A stretch of 9,408 nt of DNA from Pseudomonadales bacterium (GCA_022448765.1 JAKUTI010000094.1:1-9408), one strand, 5' to 3'; positions 1 through 7,796 are shown, counted from the stretch's first letter. Notes: generated by a model from the sequence alone, not told the origin. Program-made: numbers and translations.

Positions 1-424
1 CCTCGTCACCCTGAAGGTCATCGACGTAGGCAAAACCTTTTTGGATTAATGTCACAGCACAGTCGTATAAACGTTCGTAGTAGTCCGAGGCGTAATAAAA
101 TCTGTCGCCCCAATCAAAACCCAGCCACCGGACGTCCTGTTCGATGGCGCGCACAAACTCCTGGTCCTCCGTTTCCGGGTTTGTATCGTCCATCCGTAGA
201 TTGCAGAGTCCGCCGTGTTCCTCAGCAATCCCAAAACTAAGACAGATCGCTTTTGCGTGCCCAATATGTAAATAGCCATTCGGTTCCGGAGGAAACCGTG
301 TATGTACACGACGGTTGTGAACACCTGCCTTCTGGTCATCGTGCACACTCTGTCTGATGAAATCGAGTCCCGGTGACTCTGCATCATCCGCCAACACTGT
401 TTTGGGTGGGTTCTTACTTGTCAC
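1..424 (-). CDS. glnS: Glutaminyl-tRNA synthetase, N-terminal part (cut by window edge)
   Basis: GlnRS is a cytoplasmic class I synthetase that charges tRNA(Gln) with glutamine. I translated the minus strand from a GTG at 424-422; the frame stays open for 141 codons to the window edge. The product contains FIRQ near residue 22, RFPPEPNGYLHIGHAKAIC at about 43-61 (the class I HIGH signature at 53-56), LRMDDTNPE at about 76-84 and WLGFDWG at about 100-106. All are hallmarks of GlnRS and differ from the GluRS upstream. The GTG overlaps the gltX stop codon in the sequence GTGA, and an AAGGA ribosome-binding site lies six bases upstream, so the start is well supported and translation is probably coupled to gltX. 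Roughly three quarters of the protein, including the KMSKS loop and anticodon-binding barrels, lies outside the window. Confidence 0.95.
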   Translation of the reverse strand, partial: MTSKNPPKTVLADDAESPGLDFIRQSVHDDQKAGVHNRRVHTRFPPEPNGYLHIGHAKAICLSFGIAEEHGGLCNLRMDDTNPETEDQEFVRAIEQDVRWLGFDWGDRFYYASDYYERLYDCAVTLIQKGFAYVDDLQGDE

Positions 425-1998
425 GGTGTGTCCTTGTTGGTTACAAGCGCCAAGGCTCTATCAATTCTAACGAGACAAGCGTTCCGACCAAGGACCGCCA
501 TGCCTTCAAATAAACCAAACCCGACAGCTTTACCCGTTACGGCAATCCGAACGGCATGAATAATCGCGCTAATCTTGATGTTATTAGTCGCCACAAAATT
601 GTGCATTTCTGCCTCAATTGTTTCGGCAGTAAATTGAGTGAGGGGCTCCAGCGCATGACGAAATTCGAGAAGTCTCTCCGCGGCCCCTTCACTGCGTAGT
701 CTTTTTGAAAATGCTTTTTGGTCATACGGAAAAGCAGTGTCGTCCACAAAAAATTCTAAATAGTTGACAATGTCAGCTGCAACCTTCAATCGATCCCCAG
801 CCGCAACCACGACCGCATGTAGTCGTGCCTTCTCCTCTGATGACAAGACCGGTGACAACAGACCCAGTTGGGCAAGAAAAGGCGCCACAACTGCCACTTT
901 CTCATCAAGGGGAAGCGCCTGCATCCATCGCTCTTCAAAGGCCATCATTTTCTGAGGATCAAAACTCGCTGGAGACTGATTAACCCGTTCTAACGTAAAA
1001 CGTTTCACCATCTCATCCCGAGAAAAGTGTTCCGTCCGATCGTCAAGTGACCACCCTAGCAACAACAAGTAATTAACAAGAGCCTCTGGTCTGTAGCCAA
1101 CGCGTTGATAAAAATCAACGAGTACCGGATTGAACGATTCAGGATCAATGGACACACCAAGCGTCGTCATAATGTCTGCCGCATGGGTATAAATTGTTCC
1201 GAACTCATCGTGCTTAAGATACTTAGTAAGTTTTCGCTTGCTCAGTTTGTTACTACTTCCCGGTTCGGCTACGTAGGGTAGATGTGCGTAGCGAGGCAGG
1301 TCGTAATTGAGTGCTTGCGCAATAAAGATTTGCCGAGGTGTATTGGAGAGGTGCTCAACGGCTCGTTTGACGTGCGTTATTTCAAAATCATGGTCATCAA
1401 CCGTGCTGGCCAGGTGATACAGATAACTGCCATCGGCACGCCTGATGACATGGTCTTGTTCGAGTTCCCATTCAAATTGGACATGCCCACGAACCACATC
1501 ATCGAACTCACAACGCCCCTCTCGTGGCATTTTCAGACGGACGACAGCACGGCGCCCCTCACGCTCAAAAGCGGCAGCCTCTGTCTCCGTTTCTGCCATC
1601 CAGCGTCGACTGTAAATAAAACGTTTCTTTGATTGTTGCGCCAACTCGCGCTCTACATTCGTTTCCTCCGCCGTAGCGTAATCCCGATATGCCACGCCAC
1701 GCTCAAGAAGTTCAGTAACCGCTTGTTCATATCGGTCTGACCGCTGTGACTGGAAATAGGGTGCATGCGGACCACCGACATCCGGGCCCTCATCCCAATC
1801 AATACCAAGCCAACGAAAACCATCAAGAATGGGCTGGAGGGCCGTTGCCACGTTACGTTCGTGGTCGGTATCGTCAATCCTGAGGATAAACTGGCCACCG
1901 TGGTGGCGGGCAAAGAGCCAGTTAAACAGAGCAGTCCTCACACCACCAATATGCAAATATCCGGTCGGACTCGGGGCAAATCGCGTACGTACCTTCAT
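421..1998 (-). CDS. gltX: Glutamyl-tRNA synthetase
   Basis: GluRS charges tRNA(Glu) with glutamate in the cytoplasm. The usual N-terminal block RTRFAPSPTGYLHIGG is present (HIGH-type motif HIGG), followed by LRIDDTD, HLSNTPRQ, HLPYVAEPGS and the KMSKS-type motif KLSKR near residue 251. I place the start at the ATG at 1998-1996 (525 aa) because families begin just before RTRFAPSP; an in-frame ATG at 2022 would add eight residues. Neither start has a clear ribosome-binding site. Two oddities stand out. About 36 extra residues separate KLSKR from VDFYQRVGYRPEALVNYLLLLGWS, blocks that lie close together in standard GluRS. The zinc-site cysteines of enzymes such as E. coli GluRS are missing: the usual YRCFC region reads YRDYA. 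As glnS follows immediately, a discriminating, Glu-only enzyme is likely, but no specificity residue was checked. Confidence 0.95.
   Translation of the reverse strand: MKVRTRFAPSPTGYLHIGGVRTALFNWLFARHHGGQFILRIDDTDHERNVATALQPILDGFRWLGIDWDEGPDVGGPHAPYFQSQRSDRYEQAVTELLERGVAYRDYATAEETNVERELAQQSKKRFIYSRRWMAETETEAAAFEREGRRAVVRLKMPREGRCEFDDVVRGHVQFEWELEQDHVIRRADGSYLYHLASTVDDHDFEITHVKRAVEHLSNTPRQIFIAQALNYDLPRYAHLPYVAEPGSSNKLSKRKLTKYLKHDEFGTIYTHAADIMTTLGVSIDPESFNPVLVDFYQRVGYRPEALVNYLLLLGWSLDDRTEHFSRDEMVKRFTLERVNQSPASFDPQKMMAFEERWMQALPLDEKVAVVAPFLAQLGLLSPVLSSEEKARLHAVVVAAGDRLKVAADIVNYLEFFVDDTAFPYDQKAFSKRLRSEGAAERLLEFRHALEPLTQFTAETIEAEMHNFVATNNIKISAIIHAVRIAVTGKAVGFGLFEGMAVLGRNACLVRIDRALALVTNKDTP
431..435 (-). 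promoter_or_regulatory. Ribosome-binding site of glnS
   Basis: On the minus strand this reads AAGGA, six bases before the GTG start of glnS. It lies inside the last codons of gltX. It decides the glnS start, since GTG alone would be weak evidence. Confidence 0.75.
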
Positions 1999-2020
1999 GA
2001 ACTGTCTATGATAGAGGCTC

Positions 2021-2722
2021 ATGAGAACTCTGCTACTCGCCGTGACACTCGGAATGCTCGTCCAAACGGGTGAACAACCTGTTATTGAGCACCTAGTATT
2101 TAAGATCGAAGGCGGTGGCGAAATGCCATACGCACTCTCGATCCCCGCAAACTACGACGAAACAGAACCCCGTCCTCTCGTGCTGGCCCTCCATCCGGGC
2201 GGAAAGCAAGGCTCTTATTACGGCAGCACCAACATGAGAAGAATCTTCGAGCCGGCACTCCGTGACTGGGATGCAATCATTGTCGCCCCGGATGCTCCCA
2301 TTCGTCGTTGGACAGACGACACCGCAGACCGCGCCGTCATGGATCTTCTTCAGCAGGTCATTGACAACTATGCCGTGGACCGCTCGCGTATTCTGGTTAC
2401 GGGTTTCAGCATGGGCGGAAGAGGCACGTGGTTTTTCGCCACACAGCATCCAGATTTCTTCACCGGGGCCATCCCGATCGCTGGCTCACCTGGCGATGAT
2501 GACGTCACGGCGGTTGCTGACATGCCCGTCCATATCATCCATAGCAGAGCGGATGACGTCGTTCCATTCGGACCAGCCGAAGAGGCCGCGCAAACCCTGG
2601 AGCAAGAAGGGCGCGTCGCCTTTACGGCACTGGAAAACGTAGGTCATTACTCAATGGGTGGCTACGTGCCTGCACTACAAAAGGCCGGAGAGTGGATGCT
2701 CGACCAGTGGAACAACCGTTGA
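2021..2722 (+). CDS. Alpha/beta hydrolase (esterase, phospholipase/carboxylesterase-like)
   Basis: A 233-aa serine hydrolase of unknown substrate. The visible catalytic parts are LVLALHPGG at about 53-61 (oxyanion strand and loop), the nucleophile elbow GFSMGG with Ser130, the acid loop HSRADDVVP with Asp178, and VGHYS with His209. Spacing and size fit the Abhydrolase_2 or secreted PHB-depolymerase/LpqC-like groups. Residues 1-17 are hydrophobic after one Arg and could be a short Sec signal peptide, but no clean cleavage site is seen, so export is uncertain. The frame is closed by a TAG at 2012-2014, so ATG 2021 is the first possible start. AGAGG at 2013-2017 sits only three bases from it, a poor ribosome-binding site, so ATG 2054 cannot be excluded. 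It lies head to head with gltX with almost no intergenic DNA; its promoter probably lies inside the gltX 5' end. Confidence 0.85.
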   Translation: MRTLLLAVTLGMLVQTGEQPVIEHLVFKIEGGGEMPYALSIPANYDETEPRPLVLALHPGGKQGSYYGSTNMRRIFEPALRDWDAIIVAPDAPIRRWTDDTADRAVMDLLQQVIDNYAVDRSRILVTGFSMGGRGTWFFATQHPDFFTGAIPIAGSPGDDDVTAVADMPVHIIHSRADDVVPFGPAEEAAQTLEQEGRVAFTALENVGHYSMGGYVPALQKAGEWMLDQWNNR

Positions 2723-2735
2723 CGCGACCAGCCCT

Positions 2736-3674
2736 TCAGCGTCCTGACCGTGAGGGGTCTTGATCGTCAATTGGCACCTCTTCTTCGACACTCACGCCAT
2801 AACGCTGATAATCCGAGTAGCGGGCATGCCCCTCGAACAAATTTTGACCTCGACTTTTATAACTTTCTCGCATGTCGTGCGGTACCCACACACCAAGCTC
2901 TGTCTGAGGTTGATAGCGAACCGTAATTTCTGATTCAAGTTCGCCCTCCGGGCGGCCGGTCTTCATCTCAGAGCGAGCAATTAGGCCATCCGTCGGATCC
3001 ACCCACAGACGACCATGGGTAGGCACGTTAATCCCCTTTATCGGATCGATAATCAGTGTCGGACCACGCACCTCTTTAAATTCAATTACCCACACCCGTC
3101 GACCTTCGATCTGGTCATCATCAACATGTTTAAATTCAAACCGGTCGCGATGCTCTTGATGCAGTACGACCAAAGCAAACGTTGGAACATTTGTACTGCG
3201 CAGTACATCACCCAAGTTAAATCTAGCGCTTTCGTCTGCCATGGCGCGCCACTGTGCAATCGCGGATTCCGTTGGTCGCGTCAAAACTTCCTGCACGCGG
3301 TCCATCCGATCACGGACCTCACGCCCATCAACTTCGACTACTACGCGAAAACCAACCCACTGATTGTCAGCCGTCGGTAATCGCATCATAAGAAAGTCCG
3401 CCTTTGTCCGTCGCTCGTGAAACTCCTGACGAGCCCTGAGTGAACGACGACCGGTGGAGCTGGTATACCGACTACCGGACGGGGCCCCCGCAGCCCGAAA
3501 TGCGAGATCTGTTACGGGAGCTCGCTGGTCGTATTCCTCCTCCGCAATTACCAAGCCAAGGGCTGGCTCGTAACGTTCAACATACGCAGTGGCGTTATTA
3601 AGGACGGTCGTGATGTCAATGGTCTGTAAGGGAAAAAGAAACGCCGTAGCAACCGCGAAGACGCGTAGTGTCAT
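2736..3674 (-). CDS. Secreted protein of unknown function, acidobacterial type
   Basis: A 312-aa protein I cannot assign to a named family. An N-terminal signal peptide is visible: Met-Thr-Leu-Arg, then a hydrophobic run to about residue 17, so the mature protein should be periplasmic or outer-membrane associated. A charged, Arg-rich stretch follows at about 75-92. The centre contains DFLMMRLP (about 93-100), VEVDGREVRDR (about 113-123), and ARFNLGDVLRSTNVPTFAL (about 150-168). From memory this order resembles a recurrent family of uncharacterised exported proteins in Acidobacteriota. The C-terminal third (GRLWVDPTDGLIARSEMK, then EITVRYQP and LGVWVPHDMRESY) alternates in a beta-strand pattern that recalls LolA/LolB-like lipoprotein-binding folds; this is inference. 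The start is supported by AGGA eight bases upstream. The gene converges on the hydrolase with 13 bases between stops and diverges from the aldo/keto reductase. Confidence 0.85.
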   Translation of the reverse strand: MTLRVFAVATAFLFPLQTIDITTVLNNATAYVERYEPALGLVIAEEEYDQRAPVTDLAFRAAGAPSGSRYTSSTGRRSLRARQEFHERRTKADFLMMRLPTADNQWVGFRVVVEVDGREVRDRMDRVQEVLTRPTESAIAQWRAMADESARFNLGDVLRSTNVPTFALVVLHQEHRDRFEFKHVDDDQIEGRRVWVIEFKEVRGPTLIIDPIKGINVPTHGRLWVDPTDGLIARSEMKTGRPEGELESEITVRYQPQTELGVWVPHDMRESYKSRGQNLFEGHARYSDYQRYGVSVEEEVPIDDQDPSRSGR

Positions 3675-3761
3675 TCGGACGATCCTGCTTGCCCTAACGA
3701 AGGGGTATTTCCATTGTAATCAGTTTTTTACTGTAAGCGAATAAGTTTTCAATAAGAATCA
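3675..3761. promoter_or_regulatory. AT-rich divergent control region
   Basis: This 87-base gap separates two divergent genes and is clearly richer in A and T than the flanking coding sequence, so both promoters probably lie here. The best hexamer I can see is TACAAT on the minus strand (3713-3718), five of six matches to a -10 box, with only a weak -35 partner (TTCGCT, 17 bases away). No convincing pair is seen for the plus strand. A small palindrome, CAGT-TTTTT-ACTG (3722-3734 approximately), sits in the middle and could be an operator half-site pair. Confidence 0.35.
3683..3686 (-). promoter_or_regulatory. Ribosome-binding site of the 312-aa secreted protein
   Basis: The minus strand reads AGGA, eight bases before the ATG at 3674-3672. 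It supports that start, and the signal peptide then begins directly at the Met. Confidence 0.6.
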
Positions 3762-3800
3762 ATGGCGATTTCAACGCAAACAGAAGACTACAATGTACTC

Positions 3801-4850
3801 ATGAAATATCGACGTCTAGGACACACCGGTGTGTACGTTTCTGAACTCTGTCTGGGCGCCATGACGTTCGGCACGGAATGGGAATTGATCGGTGCACTTC
3901 GCCAGAAGGAAGCGGACGCGCTGGTCAACCGTTCGATTGACGCCGGAATTAATTTTTTTGACACGGCGGATGTCTACTCAACCGGAGACTCTGAAGAAAT
4001 TCTTGGCCGCTCACTCCGAGACAAACGACACGACGTCGTAGTCGCAACCAAAGTCCGCGGCCGAATGGGCAAAGGCCCGAATGAGGTGGGACTGTCTCGA
4101 CTACACATCATACGAGCGTGCGACGCAAGTCTGAAGCGACTCGGCACTGATTACATCGACTTGTACCAAATACACCGTGCCGACCCCGAAACACACATCG
4201 AAGAAACGCTTCGCGCGCTCACTGATCTTGTCAAAGCAGGAAAGGTCGGCTACATTGGCTGCTCAAATCTCGAAGCATGGGAACTCATGAAAGCATTAGG
4301 GATTTCCCAGCAACAGAACCTCGAATCGTTCATTTGTACACAGTCCTATTACGCTCTGGCCGGGCGTGACATCGAACGAGACACCATCCCACTTATCGAC
4401 GACCAAGGCCTTGGCCTTCTCGTCTGGAGTCCATTAGCCGGGGGGTTCCTCTCAGGAAAATTTACACGTGACGGGTCGAATGATGCCGATGCCAGACGAA
4501 CATCGTTTGATTTTCCTCCGATCGACAAGAGCCACGTATTCGACATCATCGATGCGATGCGACCAATTGCCCAAGCGCATAACGCCTCCGTGGCACAAGT
4601 TGCACTCGCCTGGCTTCTGGCAAAACGCGCTGTCACCAGCATTATCATCGGAGCAAAAAGGATGGAGCAGCTCGACGACAATCTCGGTGCGATCGATCTG
4701 GAATTGACCAAAGAAGAAACGGCTCAATTAGACGAAGTAAGTGCAACGCCGGTGCCATACCCAGCGTGGATGCTCAGTCTCGGTGATGACCGCCTCCCCG
4801 GAACCGCGAGAGACCTAGCTGCAATGCTAAAAAAATCTGACAGTAACTAA
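3801..4850 (+). CDS. Aldo/keto reductase, NADPH-dependent
   Basis: A cytoplasmic TIM-barrel oxidoreductase that reduces aldehydes or ketones with NAD(P)H; the substrate cannot be read from sequence. Counting from the upstream ATG at 3762, the catalytic tetrad is complete: Asp67 and Tyr72 in FFDTADVY, Lys97 in VATKV, His138 in YQIHR. The family motifs LGAMTFG (31-37), GCSNL (166-170), WSPLAGGFLSG (222-232) and IIIGAKRMEQLDDN (294-307, cofactor phosphate-binding region) are all present. I prefer the ATG at 3801, giving 349 aa, because related proteins begin with MKYRRLG; the 13 upstream residues look unstructured. Neither start has a good ribosome-binding site, so 3762 remains possible. The protein resembles the YajO/Tas-like or YghZ-like groups. 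gdhA follows after about 50 bases on the same strand and may be cotranscribed, though no functional link is evident. Confidence 0.9.
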   Translation: MKYRRLGHTGVYVSELCLGAMTFGTEWELIGALRQKEADALVNRSIDAGINFFDTADVYSTGDSEEILGRSLRDKRHDVVVATKVRGRMGKGPNEVGLSRLHIIRACDASLKRLGTDYIDLYQIHRADPETHIEETLRALTDLVKAGKVGYIGCSNLEAWELMKALGISQQQNLESFICTQSYYALAGRDIERDTIPLIDDQGLGLLVWSPLAGGFLSGKFTRDGSNDADARRTSFDFPPIDKSHVFDIIDAMRPIAQAHNASVAQVALAWLLAKRAVTSIIIGAKRMEQLDDNLGAIDLELTKEETAQLDEVSATPVPYPAWMLSLGDDRLPGTARDLAAMLKKSDSN

Positions 4851-4903
4851 CGAATCCTGTTGACCTAGGTAAACCAAGAACCGATGCCACTCGAAAGACC
4901 TTG

Positions 4904-6262
4904 ATGACCAGTGATAACGCTGCAAAGCAGAAACTCGAACACTTTATGTCCGGACTTGCAAAGCGAAACCCAGGCGAACCTGAGTTTCAACAAGCAGTAC
5001 GGGAAGTGGCCGAATCATTAATTCCGTATGTGTTGGTAAATCCTCGATATGACGAGGCACAGATTTTGGAACGACTTACCGAGCCCGACCGGATCATCAC
5101 ATTTCGGGTTACGTGGCAGGACGACACAGGCCACATCCGCGCCAATCGGGCGTGGCGCGTCCAATTTAACAATGCGATCGGTCCATACAAAGGCGGGCTC
5201 AGGTTTCATCCCACCGTGACCCAAAGTGTGCTGAAGTTTCTTGGCTTTGAACAAATCTTCAAGAACAGCCTCACTGGCCTACCCATGGGTGGGGCCAAGG
5301 GCGGATCCAATTTCAACCCGCGTGGAAAAAGTACGAATGAAGTCATGCGCTTCTGCCAAGCCATGATGAGGGAACTTCACCGACATATCGGAGAAGACAC
5401 CGACGTTCCGGCAGGGGATATCGGTGTTGGAAGTCGTGAGATTGGATTTTTGTTTGGTCAATACATGCGACTGGCCAACCGTTTTACTGGTGTTCTCACA
5501 GGGAAGGGTTTAGCTTTTGGCGGCAGTTTAGTGCGTGTCGAAGCGACCGGATATGGTGCCGTTTATTTCATGCAGAACATGTTGGCAACGCAAAACGAAG
5601 ACATCGCTGGAAAAGTTGCAACTGTTTCTGGGTCCGGGAATGTCGCCCTGTATTGCATCGAAAAACTAAATGAACTCGGCGCAACAGTCGTCACCGCATC
5701 AGATTCAAGCGGGTATATCTATGACCCAAATGGGATTAACGAAGAACGCCTAGCCTGGCTAAAGGACCTCAAAGAGGTGCGTCGCGGTCGCATTCGTGAA
5801 TATGCAGATCATTTTGGTTGTGACTTTCACGAGGGGGAACGTCCGTGGGGTGTCGCGTGTCAACTTGCGCTACCGTGCGCAACTCAAAATGAACTTGACG
5901 CCAATGATGCGTCAACACTGGTAACGAATGGTCTTATTGCTGTCGCCGAAGGTGCCAATATGCCATGCACGCTCGATGCAACACACTTGTTTCTCAATAA
6001 ACAGATTTTGTTCGGACCTGGAAAGGCCGCAAACGCAGGCGGTGTTGCCGTATCAGGCCTTGAACAAAGTCAGAATGCTCTTCGTATCTCATGGTCGCGT
6101 GACGAAGTTGATGGTCGTTTAAAAACAATCATGCGTAATATCCACGACAAATGTCGTGAGCATGGAACCGACGACAACGGCTTTATTAATTACGTGCGCG
6201 GCGCAAACATTGCGGGGTTTGAAAAAGTGGCTGACGCGATGCTCGCGTACGGCGTGGTCTGA
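4904..6262 (+). CDS. gdhA: Glutamate dehydrogenase, NADP-type
   Basis: Catalyses reversible reductive amination of 2-oxoglutarate with ammonium to glutamate, a cytoplasmic nitrogen-assimilation step; the family is hexameric. The 452-aa length fits the roughly 447-aa bacterial GDH I family. Numbering from ATG 4904: GPYKGGLRFHP with Lys96 (substrate binding), MGGAKGGSNF with catalytic Lys132, and VPAGDIGVG with Asp172. The Rossmann glycine motif GSGNVA is at about 243-248, TASDSSG at about 264-270 ends the second strand, and the ending ADAMLAYGVV is typical. The motifs ALPCATQNELD, AVAEGANMP and GPGKAANAGGVA closely match E. coli GdhA. TASDSSG lacks the acidic residue pattern of NAD-only enzymes, so NADPH use is likely. 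A TTG three bases upstream is also in frame, but ATG is preferred; the upstream AAGA is a weak ribosome-binding site. It converges on the heme-protein gene. Confidence 0.96.
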   Translation: MTSDNAAKQKLEHFMSGLAKRNPGEPEFQQAVREVAESLIPYVLVNPRYDEAQILERLTEPDRIITFRVTWQDDTGHIRANRAWRVQFNNAIGPYKGGLRFHPTVTQSVLKFLGFEQIFKNSLTGLPMGGAKGGSNFNPRGKSTNEVMRFCQAMMRELHRHIGEDTDVPAGDIGVGSREIGFLFGQYMRLANRFTGVLTGKGLAFGGSLVRVEATGYGAVYFMQNMLATQNEDIAGKVATVSGSGNVALYCIEKLNELGATVVTASDSSGYIYDPNGINEERLAWLKDLKEVRRGRIREYADHFGCDFHEGERPWGVACQLALPCATQNELDANDASTLVTNGLIAVAEGANMPCTLDATHLFLNKQILFGPGKAANAGGVAVSGLEQSQNALRISWSRDEVDGRLKTIMRNIHDKCREHGTDDNGFINYVRGANIAGFEKVADAMLAYGVV

Positions 6263-6301
6263 TTGTGGGCTGACTCTCTCGCGGCAACACTTATCTCGTA
6301 A

Positions 6302-6321
6302 CGCACCGACGCCTAGGTGCG
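6302..6321. terminator. Possible bidirectional terminator hairpin between convergent genes
   Basis: CGCACC (6302-6307) and GGTGCG (6316-6321) can pair around an eight-base loop. A wider imperfect repeat flanks it: GCTGAC plus CTCGC at 6269-6282 against GCGAG plus GTCAGC at 6319-6329. It sits between the stops of gdhA and the converging heme-protein gene, where a shared terminator would be expected. There is no T run on either side, so intrinsic termination is doubtful. Confidence 0.3.
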
Positions 6322-6324
6322 AGG

Positions 6325-7707
6325 TCAGCGAGCAGTAGCCGATAACGGAACAAAATAGTCTGGAAGGTTCGTTTTCGTATCGATGAGGATTTCCACAATT
6401 GCCTGCCTCTCGGCATACGACAAGCGATCGTAGGGCGCCTCAGTCACCTCACCAGAGAGCACAGCCCATAATCTCGCAAACACTGCTTCGAGTGCACGAG
6501 CGGGAAGTGCATCAAACGATGAGGTGTAAATCATGTAACTGCACGGATACCGGAATAAGCGTTCCTCAAGATCGAATTCACGCAGTGACCGTCCACGTTG
6601 ATCAAATGGACCACGCTCGGAAAAGACCGAGTCAAACCCGGACGTGCCAGCGACACCACTCGGCATTGGTGCCTCATCAACGAATAACAAATAGTCAACC
6701 AATTCAAGAGCGGCCTCATCGACAAGTTCGTTAAACCGACCATCATCCGTGCTCCGTCCGCGATCTGAGGGCACAGTCATTGATTCGCGGTGCTCAACAC
6801 GCCTGGCTTCCCAGCTAAGACGTGTAATGAGATTGGCCATGTGCGCCTGATGCTCAAGCACCATGAGGGCAACAATATCGCTATGAGAGGAAGGATAACC
6901 CGCTAAATCAAAAGCACCCTCCATGGACGGACGCACATCGGGGATAACACCGAATGTGGCTTGGGGATCATCAACATCAACTACTTCCACGTTTCCCATG
7001 TGTGCGACCCCGCCGTGAGCGCCAGTAACATACCAACCACCCCAGCGGTCCTGTAAGCGGCTCCGGTGGTCAGTAACATGTCCACTTGCATACGCATTCT
7101 TATCCTTCGGCATCGGAAACATGCTGAGCACCTGGAGACCCGGCACACCAAGCGTGTCCCAAGACAAATGACACGCCAGACAATTTTCGCGGCGTTCAAA
7201 CTGCGGTCGGTCTACTTCCGATTGAGTCAGTGTGTAGAAGACCGTCCCTTGTTGTCGGTCTTGAACGGCTAACTCCAGAACCTCCGCGCCACGCACCCAT
7301 CCAACCGCAATGTCATCAGCAAAAAAGACCGCGCGCGGATTATCGAACCGAATCAAGTCGGCTTGGAGACTGGTTGGCGAAAACACTAGCAGTTGAGACT
7401 CAGTCGGTACATTTAGAAAATCAAGTACTGACGGGAGATACCCACTCACTTCGTCATAACTTAAACTGGCCGCGCCTGATTGAAGATCGGCATTGAGGTC
7501 AACGACCACGTTCTCGACCTGTCCATCGGTATACCGGATTGCTGGATGGTCCCGAGATGCACGAAATGCTCCACCACGTTGACCGGACAATGACCCCACC
7601 CCGACGAGAACGACCAGGATCAGTACAGCAACCGGAATAAGCGAATGCGACCGCTTGCCGAAACGTCTAAAGGAACCGAAATAAACGAAAGGTATTCGCA
7701 CAGTCAT
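6325..7707 (-). CDS. Membrane-anchored c-type heme protein of unknown function
   Basis: A 460-aa protein counted from ATG 7707. A positively charged start (FRRFGKRSH) precedes one hydrophobic helix at about 24-41, so the rest should lie in the periplasm, where heme c is attached. A single heme-binding CLACH occurs at residues 176-180 (bases 7168-7182), within a block ending HLSWDTLGVPG. Other striking segments are WGGWYVTGAHGG (about 222-233), LEHQAHMANLITRL (about 284-297), and YPCSYMIYTSSFDALPARA (about 387-405). It is far larger than an ordinary monoheme cytochrome, so most of the protein forms an unassigned domain. I recall similar uncharacterised proteins in Acidobacteriota and Planctomycetota but know no function. 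An in-frame GTG at 7746 would add 13 residues; no candidate start has a clear ribosome-binding site. The gene diverges from the cytochrome c-copper monooxygenase fusion, suggesting a shared redox role. Confidence 0.85.
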   Translation of the reverse strand: MTVRIPFVYFGSFRRFGKRSHSLIPVAVLILVVLVGVGSLSGQRGGAFRASRDHPAIRYTDGQVENVVVDLNADLQSGAASLSYDEVSGYLPSVLDFLNVPTESQLLVFSPTSLQADLIRFDNPRAVFFADDIAVGWVRGAEVLELAVQDRQQGTVFYTLTQSEVDRPQFERRENCLACHLSWDTLGVPGLQVLSMFPMPKDKNAYASGHVTDHRSRLQDRWGGWYVTGAHGGVAHMGNVEVVDVDDPQATFGVIPDVRPSMEGAFDLAGYPSSHSDIVALMVLEHQAHMANLITRLSWEARRVEHRESMTVPSDRGRSTDDGRFNELVDEAALELVDYLLFVDEAPMPSGVAGTSGFDSVFSERGPFDQRGRSLREFDLEERLFRYPCSYMIYTSSFDALPARALEAVFARLWAVLSGEVTEAPYDRLSYAERQAIVEILIDTKTNLPDYFVPLSATAR

Positions 7708-7735
7708 TATTAGTTTATGAACAAATGATCTTTTA

Positions 7736-7764
7736 TGGAGATTCACTGAAAAGCCAATTAGAAT
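7736..7764 (+). promoter_or_regulatory. Candidate promoter for the cytochrome c-monooxygenase gene
   Basis: TGGAGA (7736-7741, four of six matches to a -35 box) and TAGAAT (7759-7764, five of six to a -10 box) are 17 bases apart. A transcript would start near 7771, leaving a leader of about 60 bases. The match is suggestive only; the -35 is weak and the site overlaps the alternative GTG start of the divergent gene. Confidence 0.3.
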
Positions 7765-7796
7765 GTAGCTGTCTCCTTAGGGGCGCATGCTAAGCC

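Noticed and set aside
52..387. Open frame of 111 codons on the minus strand
   Set aside because: It is out of frame with the GlnRS reading, which shows clear family motifs over the same bases. Its translation resembles no protein.
1282..2073. Plus-strand open frames opposite gltX, some reaching into the hydrolase start
   Set aside because: They are antisense to conserved GluRS motifs, have no family-like features and no ribosome-binding site.
3722..3734. CAGT-T-run-ACTG palindrome as a terminator
   Set aside because: The stem is only four bases and it lies between divergent starts, where no transcript should end.
421..6262. gltX, glnS and gdhA as a dedicated glutamate gene cluster
   Set aside because: They are on opposite strands and separated by unrelated genes, so the common theme is probably chance.
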